Source: Cranoglanis bouderius
Taxonomy: Eukaryota > Chordata > Actinopteri > Siluriformes > Cranoglanididae
Direction: 5' to 3'
DNA: 64,000 nucleotides
Assembly: GCA_023630585.1 (NCBI GenBank)
Contig: CM042562.1
Span: 3,543,684-3,607,683, forward strand
Position numbers and translations under genes: made by a program. Positions within the stretch are counted from its first letter, which is position 1. Every line of letters begins with the position of its first letter. Positions 39,470 through 51,214 of this stretch are shown here, piece by piece. The notes under the pieces were generated by a model. That model saw nothing but the letters and a program-made list of their open reading frames with translations. It was not told the origin of the DNA and ran no database searches.

Positions 39470-40060
39470 TTCAGTTCAGTTCAATTTTATTTATATAGCT
39501 GTCACACTCTTGTGGGTTGGGAGGACAATGAGGAAATGGAAGGCAGGCTTGGGACAACTCAAAAGGGCTCTTTATTTTCCCTTTTTTCTGAGAGCGCTTT
39601 TCAGTGCTCTGTGACTCACGGTCTCACACAAACACACACAAACACACACACACTCACACAGCTCAGCTCAGCACTGCTCACTCCCCTGCCACCTTTCACT
39701 GAAATACAGAACACCTATTAGTAAATTACCCACAGGTGCATGTTCATCCCTATTACTCATTCCTGTGACCCCCCCCCCCCACCCCCCCGTTCACAAACCA
39801 GTTCTCGATCACGAATCCGCCACCACAGTAGCACTTTCAATAATGGACATTGTCATAAAGCAGCTTTACAGAAACCTGCATGTGGATTTAGATCTGTAAT
39901 GAGCAAACTGGGATGACAGTGGCGAGGAACAACTCCCTGAGATGACATGAAAAAAGAAACGTTGAGACCCAAAAGGGATTCTATCCTCTTCTGGGTGACA
40001 CCAGATTATTATAGTGGGATTACGAATCATTACTCCTCCACAGTGGTACACTACAAAGTC
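39470..40060. repeat. dispersed repeat interrupted by an LTR
   Basis: Left piece TTCAGTTCAGTTCAATTTTA then TTTATATAGC; right piece CAATAATGGACATTGTCATA, CAGCTTTACAGAAACCTGCA, GAACAACTCCCTGAGATGAC and CTTCTGGGTGACACC. Joined in that order they match a repeat I know from catfish-like genomes. The gap is the LTR at 39500-39827. Confidence 0.65.
39500..39827 (-). mobile_element. solo LTR
   Basis: 328 bp with TG at one end (TGTCACACTCTTGTGG) and CA at the other (CCGCCACCACA). Flanked by ATAGC (39495-39499) and GTAGC (39828-39832), a 5-bp duplication with one change. On the minus strand an AATAAA sits about 70 bp before the 3' end, as expected for an R/U5 junction. No internal retrotransposon sequence next to it, so recombination has probably removed it. 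The family is not identified. Confidence 0.7.
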
Positions 40061-41233
40061 AGACAGTACTGAGTGTTGAAAGAATCCTTCAGTACATGTA
40101 TGGCAGTTTTTAATGATTACAGAAGTTTCTAGCTTCAAATATTAAACTTCTATGATTACAGAAGTTTATAGCTTTAAATATTTTTTTTTTAAATGGCTTT
40201 CTCTGTTTTTCAAAGAGAACCTGGGTTTCATAAAAATTCTATGTGAAAAGTTCAAATATTCCTATCATGAATATTTGATTCAGTATGGATTTTTGTGAAC
40301 CATTTAAACGCCATTCAACCTGACAGAGTCAATAGGAAATCTATAAACACATTTTGTGTGCAGTGTTCATGTTGCTTTCTTTTATAGATCTCACAAGTGT
40401 TTCACACCTTTGACAAATGTGCTTGGAAACAGTTGGAAATTGTAAAGATGACACTAAAGGTACAGTCAGGTCTTTCCCTCCTCCAATCCAGGAAAACAGC
40501 TTGATAAGAAAAAGGCATAATTATACCTAAACTACTCTACCTCTACTTTATTTATAAATCTCAAAAGTAAATGCCCTTTGGCCTCCTAGAACTAGTGTTT
40601 TTTTGTGACAGTAGGCAACTTTATGTGCGCAGTCTTGTCACTTTTCACAGCTTTCTACTCTAGCTTGACTAGAATATCAATAAGCTTTAGTTGTTGGCTC
40701 ACAATAACCTTTTGAATCTAAACAAAAACAAAGGATGGAAGCGGCATTTAGATATGGCACTGTTGTCTTTGAGGTTGTGAAGAGGGACAACAAAAGACAA
40801 CGCTCCCAAAGGTGAAAACAAAAAGTCATTGTTTACTTACTTTCCAGGGAGTTATTTACCTGGATCCAGACTCTTTAGGAGGTCTATGATTTTTGGCTAG
40901 TTCACAGAAGTCACAGTGTTTTCATCAGAGATGTAGTGCTAGCACACCACAAGACACTGTGACAGATGAGCTCTCCATAGTAGACTGATAACTGGAACCG
41001 CACGCCCCAACGCATCACATAATTAAAGTACTGAAAAGCAAAGTCACAGAGGTTAAAAACATGTTGTTACAAACACTCAGGATTCTGCAGGCTGAATAAT
41101 AAACTGTTTGGCACAAATCAATGCAGTCAACAAGAAATAATTTTCCTTCAATCAGTGTTCATTCTGTTGACAAAAATGAAGATGAAAAATACTTGTCAAC
41201 AAGTGTGTTCCACTGCCAAAAATGAACTAACTA

Positions 41234-41273
<40 letters not shown>

Positions 41274-42729
41274 TAATTCACTCTTCAAAATATATGCTAA
41301 AATATAATGACATTTTCACCAAACAAACAAAAATGAACAAACTCTTCATAACTGGGAGACTGGACAAATAAGATACTTCCCGTCATCTCCTCTCATCACA
41401 ATTCATAAGAGGATTAATTACGACACGGTACACAGTGTTAGATAAACTTTAGGCCTGTCTTTTATGATCTGAGTATGTATGCTAACTCCTTACTATTAAC
41501 ATTAGCAAACTTTTTAACTACAAAAAAAGGTGTTTATCCATTAGGGGGAAAATGGTTTTTCTGTGGTATATATAATTTTATTAGGCTAATATATCAGCTA
41601 ATCCAACATAATCTAGCATAACTGATGACAAACCATCAGGCATTACTCTAAATGTAGTGTACTAAATACCGTAAATTCAAATGAAGAAGCTGCTGCGTCT
41701 AGAATTTCCATTTAGCCAAAGCACAGCAAAGGCTTTAGTAAGCCTGTAATGGTAATGTGCATTTCTAAAATGTTTTGACATTCTACCCATCAGCCCCAGC
41801 ACATCACATGACCATGTCACATGTCTCACTAATCACGTTACTCCTAATGCGAATGTTTATTGTCGCGTTGTTGAATTTGCTAGCAGCTTACTTCATAAAT
41901 ACTATCTGCACTTGCATCTGACTTCACCTCCCAAACCTGACAACATTGTGTCTAACAGGAAATTAAAACAGAAAATTATTGCATTTGTGTTTTTGTTTTG
42001 GAAATTTAAAATAACACTTAGCATTGGAAACTGAGGGTAAAACAGTTTAGTTTTTATTGAAGAGCAAAACTGTTTAGACAGTTGCTTCAGTTTTTTTTAA
42101 ACTAACAATAACCAGATGACTAAAATATGCAATGACTAAATACTTTTTGTACTTTTAGTACAGTTTTAGTAGACTAAATCTAAAACTGAATCCGAACCTA
42201 AATCCAAAGGCAGAGGTGGTCAATTATGGTAGGTAGTAGATATATTTGAGCTTGCTTGAGTGAGTGAGTGGTTGGTTGGGTGGGAGGGAAGGATAGAACA
42301 GAATAGAACCAAGAAATGTTGATGCATGTGACGTGATGAGGGGATGGATCCAGAACTGAAGTGGTGCAGTTGAAAGTGGAGAAGCCAACAAGGGGAAAAC
42401 TCAAATAAAGAAAACCGTAACAGTGATCTTGTGCTGCTGTGTTAATACAAGTATTTACTAAATTGAAAAATGGCATTTGCGACAATGTGGTAGAAAGTTT
42501 TAGAATAGGATTTAAATGTTGTTTCTGTAAAATTTTCATTCTTCATTTACTTTGTTTTCTGTACCCATTTCAGAAAATCACAGTATCTCTTGTCTAATAG
42601 GTGTAAGTAAAAAAAAAAAGCATTCATAATTAAAGGGATGGTGCTTATATAAGATGTAATTTGCATACTTGTAATTTAGCTGTGTTTTGCAGGGAATAAA
42701 CCTTAAAGGAGATTTTGAATAAGGACAGA

Positions 42730-42768
<39 letters not shown>

Positions 42769-42870
42769 CTGATGAGGAAAAAAAAAAAACTTTTCAGCAA
42801 TTGTTCACCCCTGCCTGTTATGCCTGCTTCCATGGTCAAGGTTCTGCAAGGATAATTAATGCATCCAGAG
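40061..42870. other. intergenic, nothing recognised
   Basis: Contains an (ATA)n microsatellite (41236-41271) and an A34 run (42733-42766). No gene or transposon recognised. Confidence 0.6.
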
Positions 42871-42899
42871 CTATTACATGCAACTTGGATCCTCCGCCT

Positions 42900-45160
42900 A
42901 CTTCTCTGCTTAAAACATGGCTTCCCTCTCTATGCCCACTTAAAACCAAGGTTGAAAATGTCTTTCTTTCCCCTCAATAGGAAATTGGAATCAATCACTT
43001 TTGACCATAGTCAGAAATTATAGACCTATTATTAGCCTTCCTTTCCTGGGCAAAGTACTTGAGTATGTGGTAGCAGCTCAGATCAGAGAACATATAGCCC
43101 AGTGATCTATCAGAAATTTCAGTCTGGCTTTTAGTAGAGTTTTTATGCTGTGCTGTTTAGTGTTATTAATTACTTTGTTGGTTGATTGTGGCACAATAAA
43201 CACACATGTCCTGCCAGCCCTAACTGTGCTTTTTACACAGTATTCCATTACACCAAATTTTAAAAAAATAAGATTGTCTTTATGACACAAACCAGTTTTC
43301 TGATTTAGATCTCACATACTCACAGACAGTAATGTGTCAATCGGTAGGTTTAGGAACTCGTAACAGTGGTGTTCCCTGAGGTTCAGCTGTCAGCCTGTTG
43401 CTATTTACTATATGCATGCTTTCCTTTGGCAGTGTCATCAGTGTAACGAATCAATCATTACTAGCATTATTCTTTTCCACCAGAATAATGTAATGGATCA
43501 ACTTTAAACATGAAAAATGAAACAGAAGCGCATTATCTACCAGAATGTGTAGTAACTCGGGTGAATCTGCAACGTTTAAAAATATTCTCCACCAGTTACA
43601 AATTATGTAACGAATTAAAAGATGTTTAACACGTTTAAATGTATTCTCCAATTTATATAAGGAATTAGCTCGAATAGCGTGAAATATATCTATATCAACG
43701 TGTGTTGTGACCAGTTATAAATATACATCAGCCATGAAAGGGAATTCGTGTATGTGCATATATACATATAGATAATTAACTACAACGGATTATAATTAAT
43801 TATGACTATGTATGTGGTCTAGATCAGCTTTTAGGATTATCTGTAGTCTAGTTTAGATTTATGAACTCTAAAGAGGGAGTTTATCCTTCTGGCCAGGAAG
43901 GAAATCTCCATTTCCAGAGCGTGTAGCGAGACTCGCAGCGTTTAATTGACTCTATCACGTGACCAAACAGAGACAAATCAAGCGTGGGATAATAGATTTT
44001 AATAACTAGATGTAACTATGAATACACACGACTAACTCTAAGCAAAACATACATATGTACATCTTTATACAAGGAAAGAAATGGTATAGAGAGAAAGTAA
44101 TGAAATAAAAGGGGAATGGCAGACAAAAACACAACTAATTAGCCTTTTTCAAAACCAGCAACGAACTTAAATCTCCTGTAAACAGGGGTACAATCTTAAA
44201 CGCAGATATAGATCCATTAACTATACTTGCATGGCTTCGGTCTGAAAGTTCGCGCGAGGTCGTGTAGAGTTCGCTGGTTCATCGTGCCGTTTGAAAAGGC
44301 GTGGGCCGTGAGGCGGTTGCATCTTCTGTCCGGAAGAGAGAGATCCTGGCTTCCTCTTTCCGGGGCATGTGGCCCCGGGAGGGGAGAAACCGGAAGAGTG
44401 TCAAGTTGAAGTGAAGAGTTGAAGAAGAGAGACTGAAGAGAAAAAGTGAGTCTCAAAGCGTGGTGTTGTTTTAAAGACAACACCAACGCACATGCGTCTT
44501 TGGGCTATGGGCCAATCAGGAAGTTGGATTTGTTGGCGGGATGAACTCTCTTTGTCTGGTCTCAGACCCGAATTTGCATGTCCAGGTGTGTGTGTGTGTC
44601 TGAAGAGGGGGGGTCATGTCGCATTCCGATGGCATCTGGTGAAGACCGGAGGGGGGTTACCGATAAGGATTCATGGCTCAAAGACAGAGAAACTCCTTTG
44701 CTAAATCCAGGCTGATTCAGAAATCAGTTTGATACGTTCAGACGTTACATCAGACAGCATGATTTGCACTTCCACTACTATGCTGTTAATACAGAAAGGT
44801 ATATACATACTGACCTCTCTCACAATGTATCTCAACCACTCTGGCTGATTGCCTAACTGCCGGCTGAGAGGTTCAGAAATGGCAAATCGGATGCCACTGA
44901 TTGCATCCTTAGACCTGTTAAAGAAAATCAAACATCTCTCACTTACTTTTCCTGACTTTTATTACATTCTTCTCCAGATTAGAAATCTTGGCTTTCTTTA
45001 AGACTCCTCACTGTCATTTTTATCTTAAGAACATTATCTCCCACTTAACCATTCTGTACCTGAGACACGTAGTTATTTACTACCTACAGCCTGTCACATT
45101 CGTCACTGTGGGCTCCTGCAGTAAATGCAAAAACTATAGCTGCTAGTTTTCTTTTACACA
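42900..45160 (+). pseudogene. non-LTR retrotransposon reverse transcriptase, split by an LTR
   Basis: Left part reads NYRPI then LPFLGKVLEYVVAAQIREH, QSGF- and GVPQGS-like blocks (about 43370: SGVP, stop, GSAVS) and LLFTICMLSFGSV. It stops at the LTR (43442-44749) and resumes with HDLHFHYYAVNTERYIY, where the catalytic YADD motif has become YAVN. The order of blocks is that of a LINE reverse transcriptase. The clade is uncertain. Several stops; dead. Confidence 0.75.
43442..44749. mobile_element. solo LTR of a retrovirus-like or Ty3-like element, 1308 bp
   Basis: Ends TGTAACG (43442-43448) and CGTTACA (44743-44749): inverted ends with the canonical TG...CA. TCAG is duplicated exactly on both sides (43438-43441 and 44750-44753). 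The segment interrupts a LINE reading frame that continues on the other side. The part from 44220 to 44660 is far richer in G+C than the surroundings. On the minus strand it shows an inverted CCAAT (44503 region) about 40 bp before TCTTTAAAAC, a promoter-like order, so minus orientation is favoured but not certain. No gag, pol or env next to it. Confidence 0.8.
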
Positions 45161-45204
45161 CACAAAACTGACACACAAACCTCATTCTTAAACACCTACA
45201 ATGA

Positions 45205-45601
45205 CTCTAATGTGCGTGTAGAGGCAGGATGCAAGAGTATGAAATCAACATGCTGTTAATTAGCCAGAGAACAAGCAGATGACAATCCAAGGGTAATATG
45301 TAATCATAAACAAGAAAATAAGCATGGCTCGATTCCAGAAGGTCTAACTAGAAATAAAACCTTAGGAAGTAGGGAAAGCAGGAAAACAATGCGAAGAAAC
45401 ACACAATAACATCAGTGAGACCCTGCCAAGAATCTTAGACACAACAGTGTATAAATGGGGAAACTGAAAAAGAACTAATACAATCCAGCTGGACACAATC
45501 AGGTAACAAGCATATGATGGAAATGGGGTGGAGACAGGACCAAAACACAAACAAAAACAAATGTGAGCATATGGTGCTTGTTGTTATGGGAACTGTGACA
45601 C
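45205..45601 (-). mobile_element. probable third LTR fragment
   Basis: Read on the minus strand it starts TGTCACAGTTCCCATAACAA, has TATA-like ATTTATACAC, GTTTTATTTCTAG, and near the end CTTGCATCCTGCCTCTAC, wording I know from fish Ty3/gypsy-type LTRs. Its outer boundary at the left and its target duplication are unclear. Confidence 0.45.
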
Positions 45602-45892
45602 AAAGCAGGTTAATTCCTACATACAGTATAAAATACTTGTTTTGTTTTTTTCAGATTCCGTTTGACCCATGACCATTTTTTAGTCGCCTTGTTCCCTGAC
45701 ACCCATGTTCTCTATTCCCCTTCCTCTCCTTCTCCATGATTATTCCTCCCTTTCTTCATTTAAAACACAACTGAAAACCCATAAATGTTTTTTTTTTCAC
45801 TTTGCTTTTCCACTGACCTAAAAATATAATGTACAAAAGTAATATATAGAATATACATTCATAGTATTCATAGTGTTAAGGCTCTAGCCTGG

Positions 45893-46215
45893 GCTGGGGG
45901 ACACGGTGATTTAGTGGTTAGCATGTTTGCCTAGCACCTCCGGGGTTGGGGGTTCAAATCCTGCCTCTGCCTCGTGTGTACGGAGCCTGCATGTTTTCCC
46001 TGCGCTTCAGGGGTTTCCTAAGGGTACTCCGGTTTCCTCCTTCAGTCCAAAGATATGCATTGTAGGTTGATTGGCATTTCCAAATTATATGTAATGTGTA
46101 AGTGTATGTGTGTGTGTGCAGTTGTGCCCTGTGGTGGGTTGGCCCTGAGTTCCCTGGGATTGGAGGAGCTCCCATGGCCCTATGTAGGATAAGCGGTATG
46201 GAAAATGGATGGATA
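45893..46215 (+). mobile_element. tRNA-derived SINE
   Basis: A-box-like ATTTAGTGGTTAGCATG, B box GGTTCAAATCC (45951-45961, one change from canonical), then GCCTGCATGTTTTCCCTGC, CCGGTTTCCTCCTTCAGTCC and the typical tail AGGATAAGCGGTATGGAAAA with GGATGGATAG. A full-length or near full-length SINE. Confidence 0.85.
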
Positions 46216-47300
46216 GAAGTCTACAGCCTGATAGAAGGCTGTATTCTTGTGTATTTCAGTTATGCTGTCCCTTATGACACTTGATTTGCCATTGCTTTCT
46301 CACCTGTTTTTAAGTATGCTGCAAATAAATTCTAGCCTACAGATACATATGTTGGAATTGATCAGTTATGTTTGACTATAAGTGTCAATATGCCTAAAAT
46401 GCCAAAAAGTGTCTCATGCTTTCATAAGTTATGATTTACAGTAGATTCACATTCAATTAATTAATATAAGAATAGATCTAAATTATCAGACAGACAATAT
46501 CTTTGACAGTGCATATGTGTATTTCCTGTGCTGTATATCCTCACTTTAAAGGTTTTAAAATATAACTTTTTTTTGTTACAGACTAGGCCATTCTAGCACT
46601 GCAACAAACTAACATTAATATTTAGTCCTTTAGGTTATGAATTCTTTGTACCAATAAATCAATGCTGTTTGTAGTTTCATGCATTTTTGGTCATACTCTC
46701 CAACCTAGTCATAAATAAATAACTTACAAAATAGTTACAGGAACATGGATATCAGCATGGTGAGTCTTTCAATATTAGACCAGTGTCTGGTCTGCTGTCA
46801 GTATATCAGTCACTGACAGACTGGTTTCTTAAGAATTGGAAGGAAATGTTACACTGAAGCCAAAAAAATATTGCATGCAAGATGTATTTGTCTAAAGTTG
46901 TATGTCATGTTGTGGATTAAATGAACAATTTTGATTGCCTCCAGGTGTCTGTTGCAATAAATGGATAAAGGTTTAAGACATGTGAAAGAATAAGGCAAAC
47001 AAGCCTGATGGTGTAGAATAATTGCACGCTTTATAGCTGAGACAAAAATCCATGGCAATTAGAAACCTTTAACCTGTTGTTGGTATAATCAATAGGACCT
47101 AATGAAGGACAAAAGGATGAAGGAAGAGTTTGTAGCTCTGCATGTCTTCTCAGTGGTATGGTAACTGCCAGTCTCTTCCATGACACTTGACCCTGTCATA
47201 AACAGGAAATAAGTAGATTATGTTTTGTGTCATAGGTATTCTGAAAGGAGCACAACCAAGGATTGACTGTTTAGATCTTAACACCAAGTTTTCCATATGT
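46216..47300. other. intergenic, decayed
   Basis: No gene. Sequence from about 46850 probably belongs to the 5' part of the Tc1 remnant that follows, but its left inverted end was not found. Confidence 0.4.
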
Positions 47301-48075
47301 TGTGACAGATTTGCAGCAGTATGGTTACAAGGCCAGTAATGATCCCACCATGCAAGGTAGAACTTTTTGGGCATAATTCTAAAAGATATGTTTGGCACAA
47401 AAAATAAGCTAGCTTACCACCAAAATAACACCACGGTTAAGCATGATGGTGGCAGCATAACGGTATAGTGCTGATTCTTTTCTGCTGGGACTAGGACTCT
47501 AGTCAAGATAGAGGGAATCATAGATAGCTCCAAATGCCAATCTATTGTGGCACAAAACCTTCTCTGTTAGACAGCTGAAGATGAAGAAAATTTTCACCTT
47601 CCAGCAAAATAATGATCCAAAGCACAAATCCAGGCCAACAAAGGAATGGCTTCAGAAGAAGAAGATCAATGTTTTGGAAAAGGCCAGTCAGAGCCCAGAT
47701 CTAAATCCTATCAAAAAACTGTGAAGTGACCTGAAGAGGGCTGTGCACGGTACATCCCCTCGCAATGTGATAGATCTGAAGCAGAAGAGTGGAACAGCAT
47801 TGCCAAATCAAGATGTGCTAAGTTAGTTAGTAGACTCTTACCCAATAACTGAGTGCTGTATCACAAGCAAGATGATTTAACAAAGTATTAGTTTAAGGTT
47901 GTGCACACTTTTGCAGCCAGGTTATTGTAGGTTTATTGTTTTATTTTCTTTTTTTTCAATAATGCACTTCTATTTGTTTTTCACTTGAATTTTGTTGGTT
48001 GTTATATCACATTAAAGGCAGAAAAAGATATAGCATGATTTATCTTGGTTTGTGTAGACTTTTTATATCCACTAT
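47300..48075 (+). pseudogene. Tc1 transposase remnant and right terminal repeat
   Basis: 47360-47410 matches CKVELFGHNSKRYVWH, then AKHDGGSIT-like sequence at 47432-47460. At 47600 KIFTFQQNNDPKHKSRPTKE and SQSPDLNPIKKL follow. The second catalytic Asp is Asn and the Glu is Lys, so two of three active residues are lost. The right terminal repeat ends near ACTTTTTATATCCACTAT. Confidence 0.8.
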
Positions 48076-48229
48076 ATAAACCAAGGATTATTAAATAATT
48101 TTTTTATGTAAACACATTAATACAAAGGTTCATTGCTGCAGTGTGCCAAGTGGTTAATTAAAAAAATATAATTCAGCAATAGCTGTCAGTGTCAGGTCAA
48201 GTCCGTCAGGTCAACTCCGGAATTTCATT

Positions 48230-48360
48230 TGAACAGAAGTTCCCTAGAATACACCGCTGCCTACAGACATGGCCACCTCAGACTACGTTACCCAGAACCC
48301 ACCACTATTGACCCGTTCACAATCACTGCACTATTGAACGCATGCACCTGTTTTCAATCA
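48230..48360. repeat. dispersed repeat fragment
   Basis: CAGACTACGTTACCCAGAAC and TTGAACGCATGCACCTGTTT resemble the start of a common fish retroelement leader or LTR. Identity uncertain. Confidence 0.3.
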
Positions 48361-48366
48361 CACATA

Positions 48367-48520
48367 CAGGTGCAGCTCAAAAAATTTGAATATCGTGGAA
48401 AAGTTAATTTTTTCCATAATTTAATTCAATAAGTGGAACTTTCATATATTCTAGATTCATTACACATAAAGTGAAATATTGCAAGCCTTTTTTTTTTTAT
48501 CTAAACTCATTACGGTTAGT
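48367..48520 (+). mobile_element. MITE fragment
   Basis: TA followed by CAGGTGCAGCTCAAAAAATT, TCGTGGAAAAGTTAATTTTT, GTGGAACTTTCATATATTCT and AGTGAAATATTGCAAGCC, a recognisable left arm of a widespread fish MITE. The right arm is missing. Confidence 0.7.
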
Positions 48521-48649
48521 TACATAAGCACACAATATATGTAAACAAAATAACATCACACTATTTAGACATGGAATAATTACATATAATTACACGTTAC
48601 ATTGAAGAGAGAGAGGGGTTTCTCCATTGTGTGTGTAAGGTAAGCGTGG

Positions 48650-48651
<2 letters not shown>

Positions 48652-48727
<76 letters not shown>
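48652..48727. repeat. (GT)n microsatellite
   Basis: About 38 GT units, followed by impure GT to 48777. Confidence 0.95.
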
Positions 48728-48728
<1 letters not shown>

Positions 48729-48779
48729 GTAAAGTAAGTGTGTTTGCGTGTATGTGTGTGTATGTGTGTGTGTGTGGTG

Positions 48780-49828
48780 GATCCCTGCTGACGAACTAAT
48801 CATGAAGTTTCCCAGACGTTCAGTCATCAAAGGTTTCTTTTATTGCAGGGGTAAGTCCTGTGTGGGTCCCAGAGAGACTTTTTGCATTCCAAAGGGGCAT
48901 CTGGCCGCAGGAGGCCTCTCGGGGTTACTCTATGTTTAGTTTGGGTTAATGTAGAAATCAGTTTGAGAATAGATCATACGCTACACAGGACACCTGTGTT
49001 TGACAATCCCCAGTGAAATGTACAGACAATAAAGCCGCTTTTCAGATAATCACCACCTGTATCAGGATTCACTTAGTGGGAGATTTACTCTGTCACGATT
49101 ACACACGTTCCCTAAAGTGCAAAAGGGCAAGGACTAGCATAATATGAAGGTGGACAGAGTCTTTAACTAGAATGATTTAGTAATTCACTTTTAAATATAT
49201 CCTGAAAGAGATCCTGCTATACTTTGCTACACATTTATGCCATTATGCTAATCTGTCCTGGCATTAAAGGCAGATGACTCCACTCCTTCTCACCACTGCA
49301 GTAAGAATCATTCAAAACTCTTGTCCTTTCATTTATGCCTCTGCCTTCAAGGTCTCTGCACCACACTTTATATGTAATTTGCTCAAATGTACACCCCCCC
49401 CCAACAACTCAGGACTAAAACTTCAGGGAGCTTGAGATCTAAACATACTTGTAAGATGAGCTCTTGCTGCTTCTATTTCTTGATATCTTGGTGGTGGAAT
49501 AACCTCCCCTCACCCCAGTGCAAATGGCTCAGTGTTTCCATTGCTTTTCCAAAAGGCTGAAGAGCTAAATCGGCAGATAATATCTAGGATAAAAAAGCTT
49601 TGTGTTTCCCTAATCATTTTCCATATCATCTTAAACACTTTTTTTTTAAAAATATTTTAAAGCCATTCAATAAGGGAGTCTGTTAAATGCCAAGATGTAA
49701 ATGTAAATGCAAATAGAAACTATTCTAAGCTCAATTTAAGATAGGCAGCCAGCAAACAGCAGTAAAGTATAAATTATGGAACGAATCATACAAATGACAA
49801 ACTTGTGAATATTTTAACTATTTTCTAT
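48780..49828. other. intergenic, nothing firmly recognised
   Basis: Includes a GC-richer stretch with AATAAA near 49029 that could be an old retroelement end. No gene. Confidence 0.4.
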
Positions 49829-50407
49829 GGAAGCCCTGAGCAGTGTAATTTTTTTCTTTTTTGTTTTCTCGTGATCTTGACTTAATTTTTCTGTGTACTC
49901 GACATCCATCTTCCCAAAGTCAATGGCTTTTTGAATGGGTTTTGGTTAAATGACAATGAAATAAAGTATGAAATATGATTAATATAATGAAATAAGGTCT
50001 GTGGTTAACACAATCTCAAGATATGGTCACGTTTTATTCTACAACATAAAATGCATACGGTAAGTAATACCCCACTTGTGATTTTGTTAAGATTTTACGT
50101 GTCTTGAAAAAGTTGCTAACAAGTGCCTAAATCTGTGCCCAAACTTACAGAGGTTGTCGGGGACGTTAAACATCATCACGCCAAACAGGAAAACTCATCA
50201 TCTACAGCTTTGTTGTGTTTATACTCACGCTCTTGCAAACTATTCCAACTCAAACTTTCCAACTTGTATATTTATCAATTTATAGTATTTTCCAATTGCA
50301 GTGTTTTAAAAAAAAAGATTGTTATGTCAAGATCACGAGAAATTAAGTCGTGATCACGAGAAAACAACAAAGAAAAAAATTATAATGCATGGCCGCTTAG
50401 GGCTTCC
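49829..50407. mobile_element. 579-bp inverted-repeat element (MITE)
   Basis: Left end GGAAGCCCTGAGCAGTG and right end GGCCGCTTAGGGCTTCC are inverted. The arms continue with GTTTTCTCGTGATCTTGACT at left, mirrored as GTGATCACGAGAAAACAACA at right, plus a second copy CAAGATCACGAGAAATTAAG. No transposase. Confidence 0.75.
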
Positions 50408-50529
50408 GTAATTTTCAACAATTATCAACAGAAACAGAGCTGACATGGATTTTTATGGTACCAAAGGAAGCACATGATTTTCTGATGATCTTTTGATAAC
50501 CCAAAGCAGTGGAGCAGCCCAAGAAGAAG

Positions 50530-50560
50530 CCTAACCCTAAGTCTAACCCCTAACCCTAAC
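50530..50560. repeat. short telomere-like CCCTAA run
   Basis: CTAACCCTAAGTCTAACCCC then TAACCCTAAC: about four degenerate copies. Confidence 0.6.
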
Positions 50561-51214
50561 TCGGGAAGTTATGTGCTGTGAATCATTGTACCTACACGAG
50601 GTTATACATTCACAGCCCCTGGAGTATGGATCATTACCTTTTTAGGAGGTTTGTGATTCCATTTGTGCACATTTTGGCATTCAGATTTCACTTCTTGGAA
50701 ATGCTAGATTGGCATTCAATAGATTTCACAGTAAATCTGTTTACACTTACAGGGTGTGAAGGAAGATAGTAAGTAAAATATCCAATGATAAATCATTGAG
50801 ATCATTTAGTTTAAGGTTCGGTAGGTTAAGTAATGCATACTTTACTGTATGTTGACTTCAGTTAACTGATTGCCTTAACAAGTAAAGAAGTTGTTTAAAG
50901 ATTTAGTAGAACTCTGCATATGCAACTCATTAACATAAAACTTAAGTAAACTTAAATTCAGTAATAAGGTTGACTACTATAATAGCAGTTGAAACAACTT
51001 AAACATATAAGTAGACAGTGTTAAAAACAAAAACAAATAAAACAACAACATTGTAATATTTACAAATGTAAGCATTCACATTCCCTGGGAAAATATCAGG
51101 AAAACCTTGACATTGTAAGCTGAACAAAAGTGTGACATTTGCTAAAAATCTATATATTTTGAAGGGAAAACCTTGTTTGTTCACTATGCCAAAATATATT
51201 CATGTAATTTATTT

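Noticed and set aside
43442..44749. A CpG island promoter of an unseen gene in the GC-rich part
   Set aside because: The TG...CA ends, exact TCAG duplication and broken LINE frame on both sides explain it as an LTR.
45893..46215. A tRNA gene at the good B box
   Set aside because: The sequence continues into a SINE body and tail, without an acceptor stem.
48597..48830. His/Thr-rich frame
   Set aside because: Artefact of (GT)n read on the minus strand.
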